Made by a program: the position numbers and the translations under genes
Source of the DNA: an uncultured Desulfobacterales bacterium
GTDB taxonomy: Bacteria; Desulfobacterota; Desulfobacteria; Desulfobacterales; G020354645
Assembly (NCBI GenBank): GCA_947259865.1
Contig: CAMYNZ010000420.1
Location: 1 to 5,977 of the forward strand
Reading direction: 5' to 3'
Length of the DNA stretch: 5,977 bases
Shown: piece after piece, positions 5,935 through 5,977 of the stretch
Layout of the letters: each line of letters starts with the position of its first letter
Position numbering within the stretch: the stretch's first letter is position 1
The notes under the pieces: model-generated
What the model saw: the letters and a program-made list of their open reading frames with translations, nothing else
Database searches by the model: none
Told to the model about the DNA's origin: nothing

Positions 5935-5977
5935 TCATGGCACCCTCTGGTTTTGGGTGAGCGCATTTACATCTATG
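5935..5977 (-). repeat. dispersed repeat, copy D, cut by the window end
   Basis: These 43 bases match 1117-1159 in copy B at 40 positions, covering the GGTTTTGGGT and GCGCATTTA core. The element continues past the window edge; the next bases should contain the short AMLKNQP frame if the copy is complete. Its hairpin appears to be the one at 5678-5718, displaced about 220 bases by the 71-bp tandem array. Confidence 0.75.

Overview
The window looks like chromosomal DNA from a Gram-negative bacterium, most likely a deltaproteobacterium of the Desulfobacterales type. This rests on the look of the proteins (a lipobox-bearing 7TM-DISM histidine kinase and a COG0116-type RNA methyltransferase), on moderately GC-rich genes set in AT-rich spacers, and on spacers full of dispersed repeats. 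It is an inference, not a database match. There are four credible protein genes, no tRNA or rRNA, no transposase and no CRISPR array.

Layout, left to right. Positions 1-184: a spacer with a fragment of a dispersed repeat (copy A). 185-518: a small unrecognised cytosolic protein on the minus strand, with a strong ribosome binding site and its own terminator. 519-1345: 827 bases without a supported gene; it holds a minus-strand double stem-loop ending in a T run (possible small RNA 3' end) and a full copy of the dispersed repeat (B). 1346-2539: a minus-strand THUMP-domain RNA methyltransferase. 2540-3017: repeat copy C, then a good sigma70-like promoter facing right. 3018-5087: a 689-residue membrane sensor histidine kinase with no response regulator in view. 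5254-5502: a small minus-strand protein with two membrane segments, convergent with the kinase and with its own candidate promoter. 5503-5977: a terminator-like hairpin, two tandem copies of a structured 71-bp repeat, and the start of a fourth repeat copy (D) cut by the window end.

The genes do not form an operon. Orientations alternate (-, -, +, -), spacers are long, and each gene seems to be transcribed alone. Kinase and methyltransferase are divergent; no functional link between them is visible.

The most interesting structure is in the spacers. A dispersed repeat occurs four times, always in the same orientation. In the two fullest copies (B and C) it carries, on the minus strand, a conserved short reading frame ending in AMLKNQP and, further on, a hairpin with a loop of identical length. 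The stem differences between B and C all keep pairing if the minus strand is the RNA (two G-U wobbles and one compensatory pair). This suggests a transcribed element with its own terminator. Copy D seems to be the same element split by the 71-bp tandem array. Copies B and C flank the methyltransferase gene as direct repeats.
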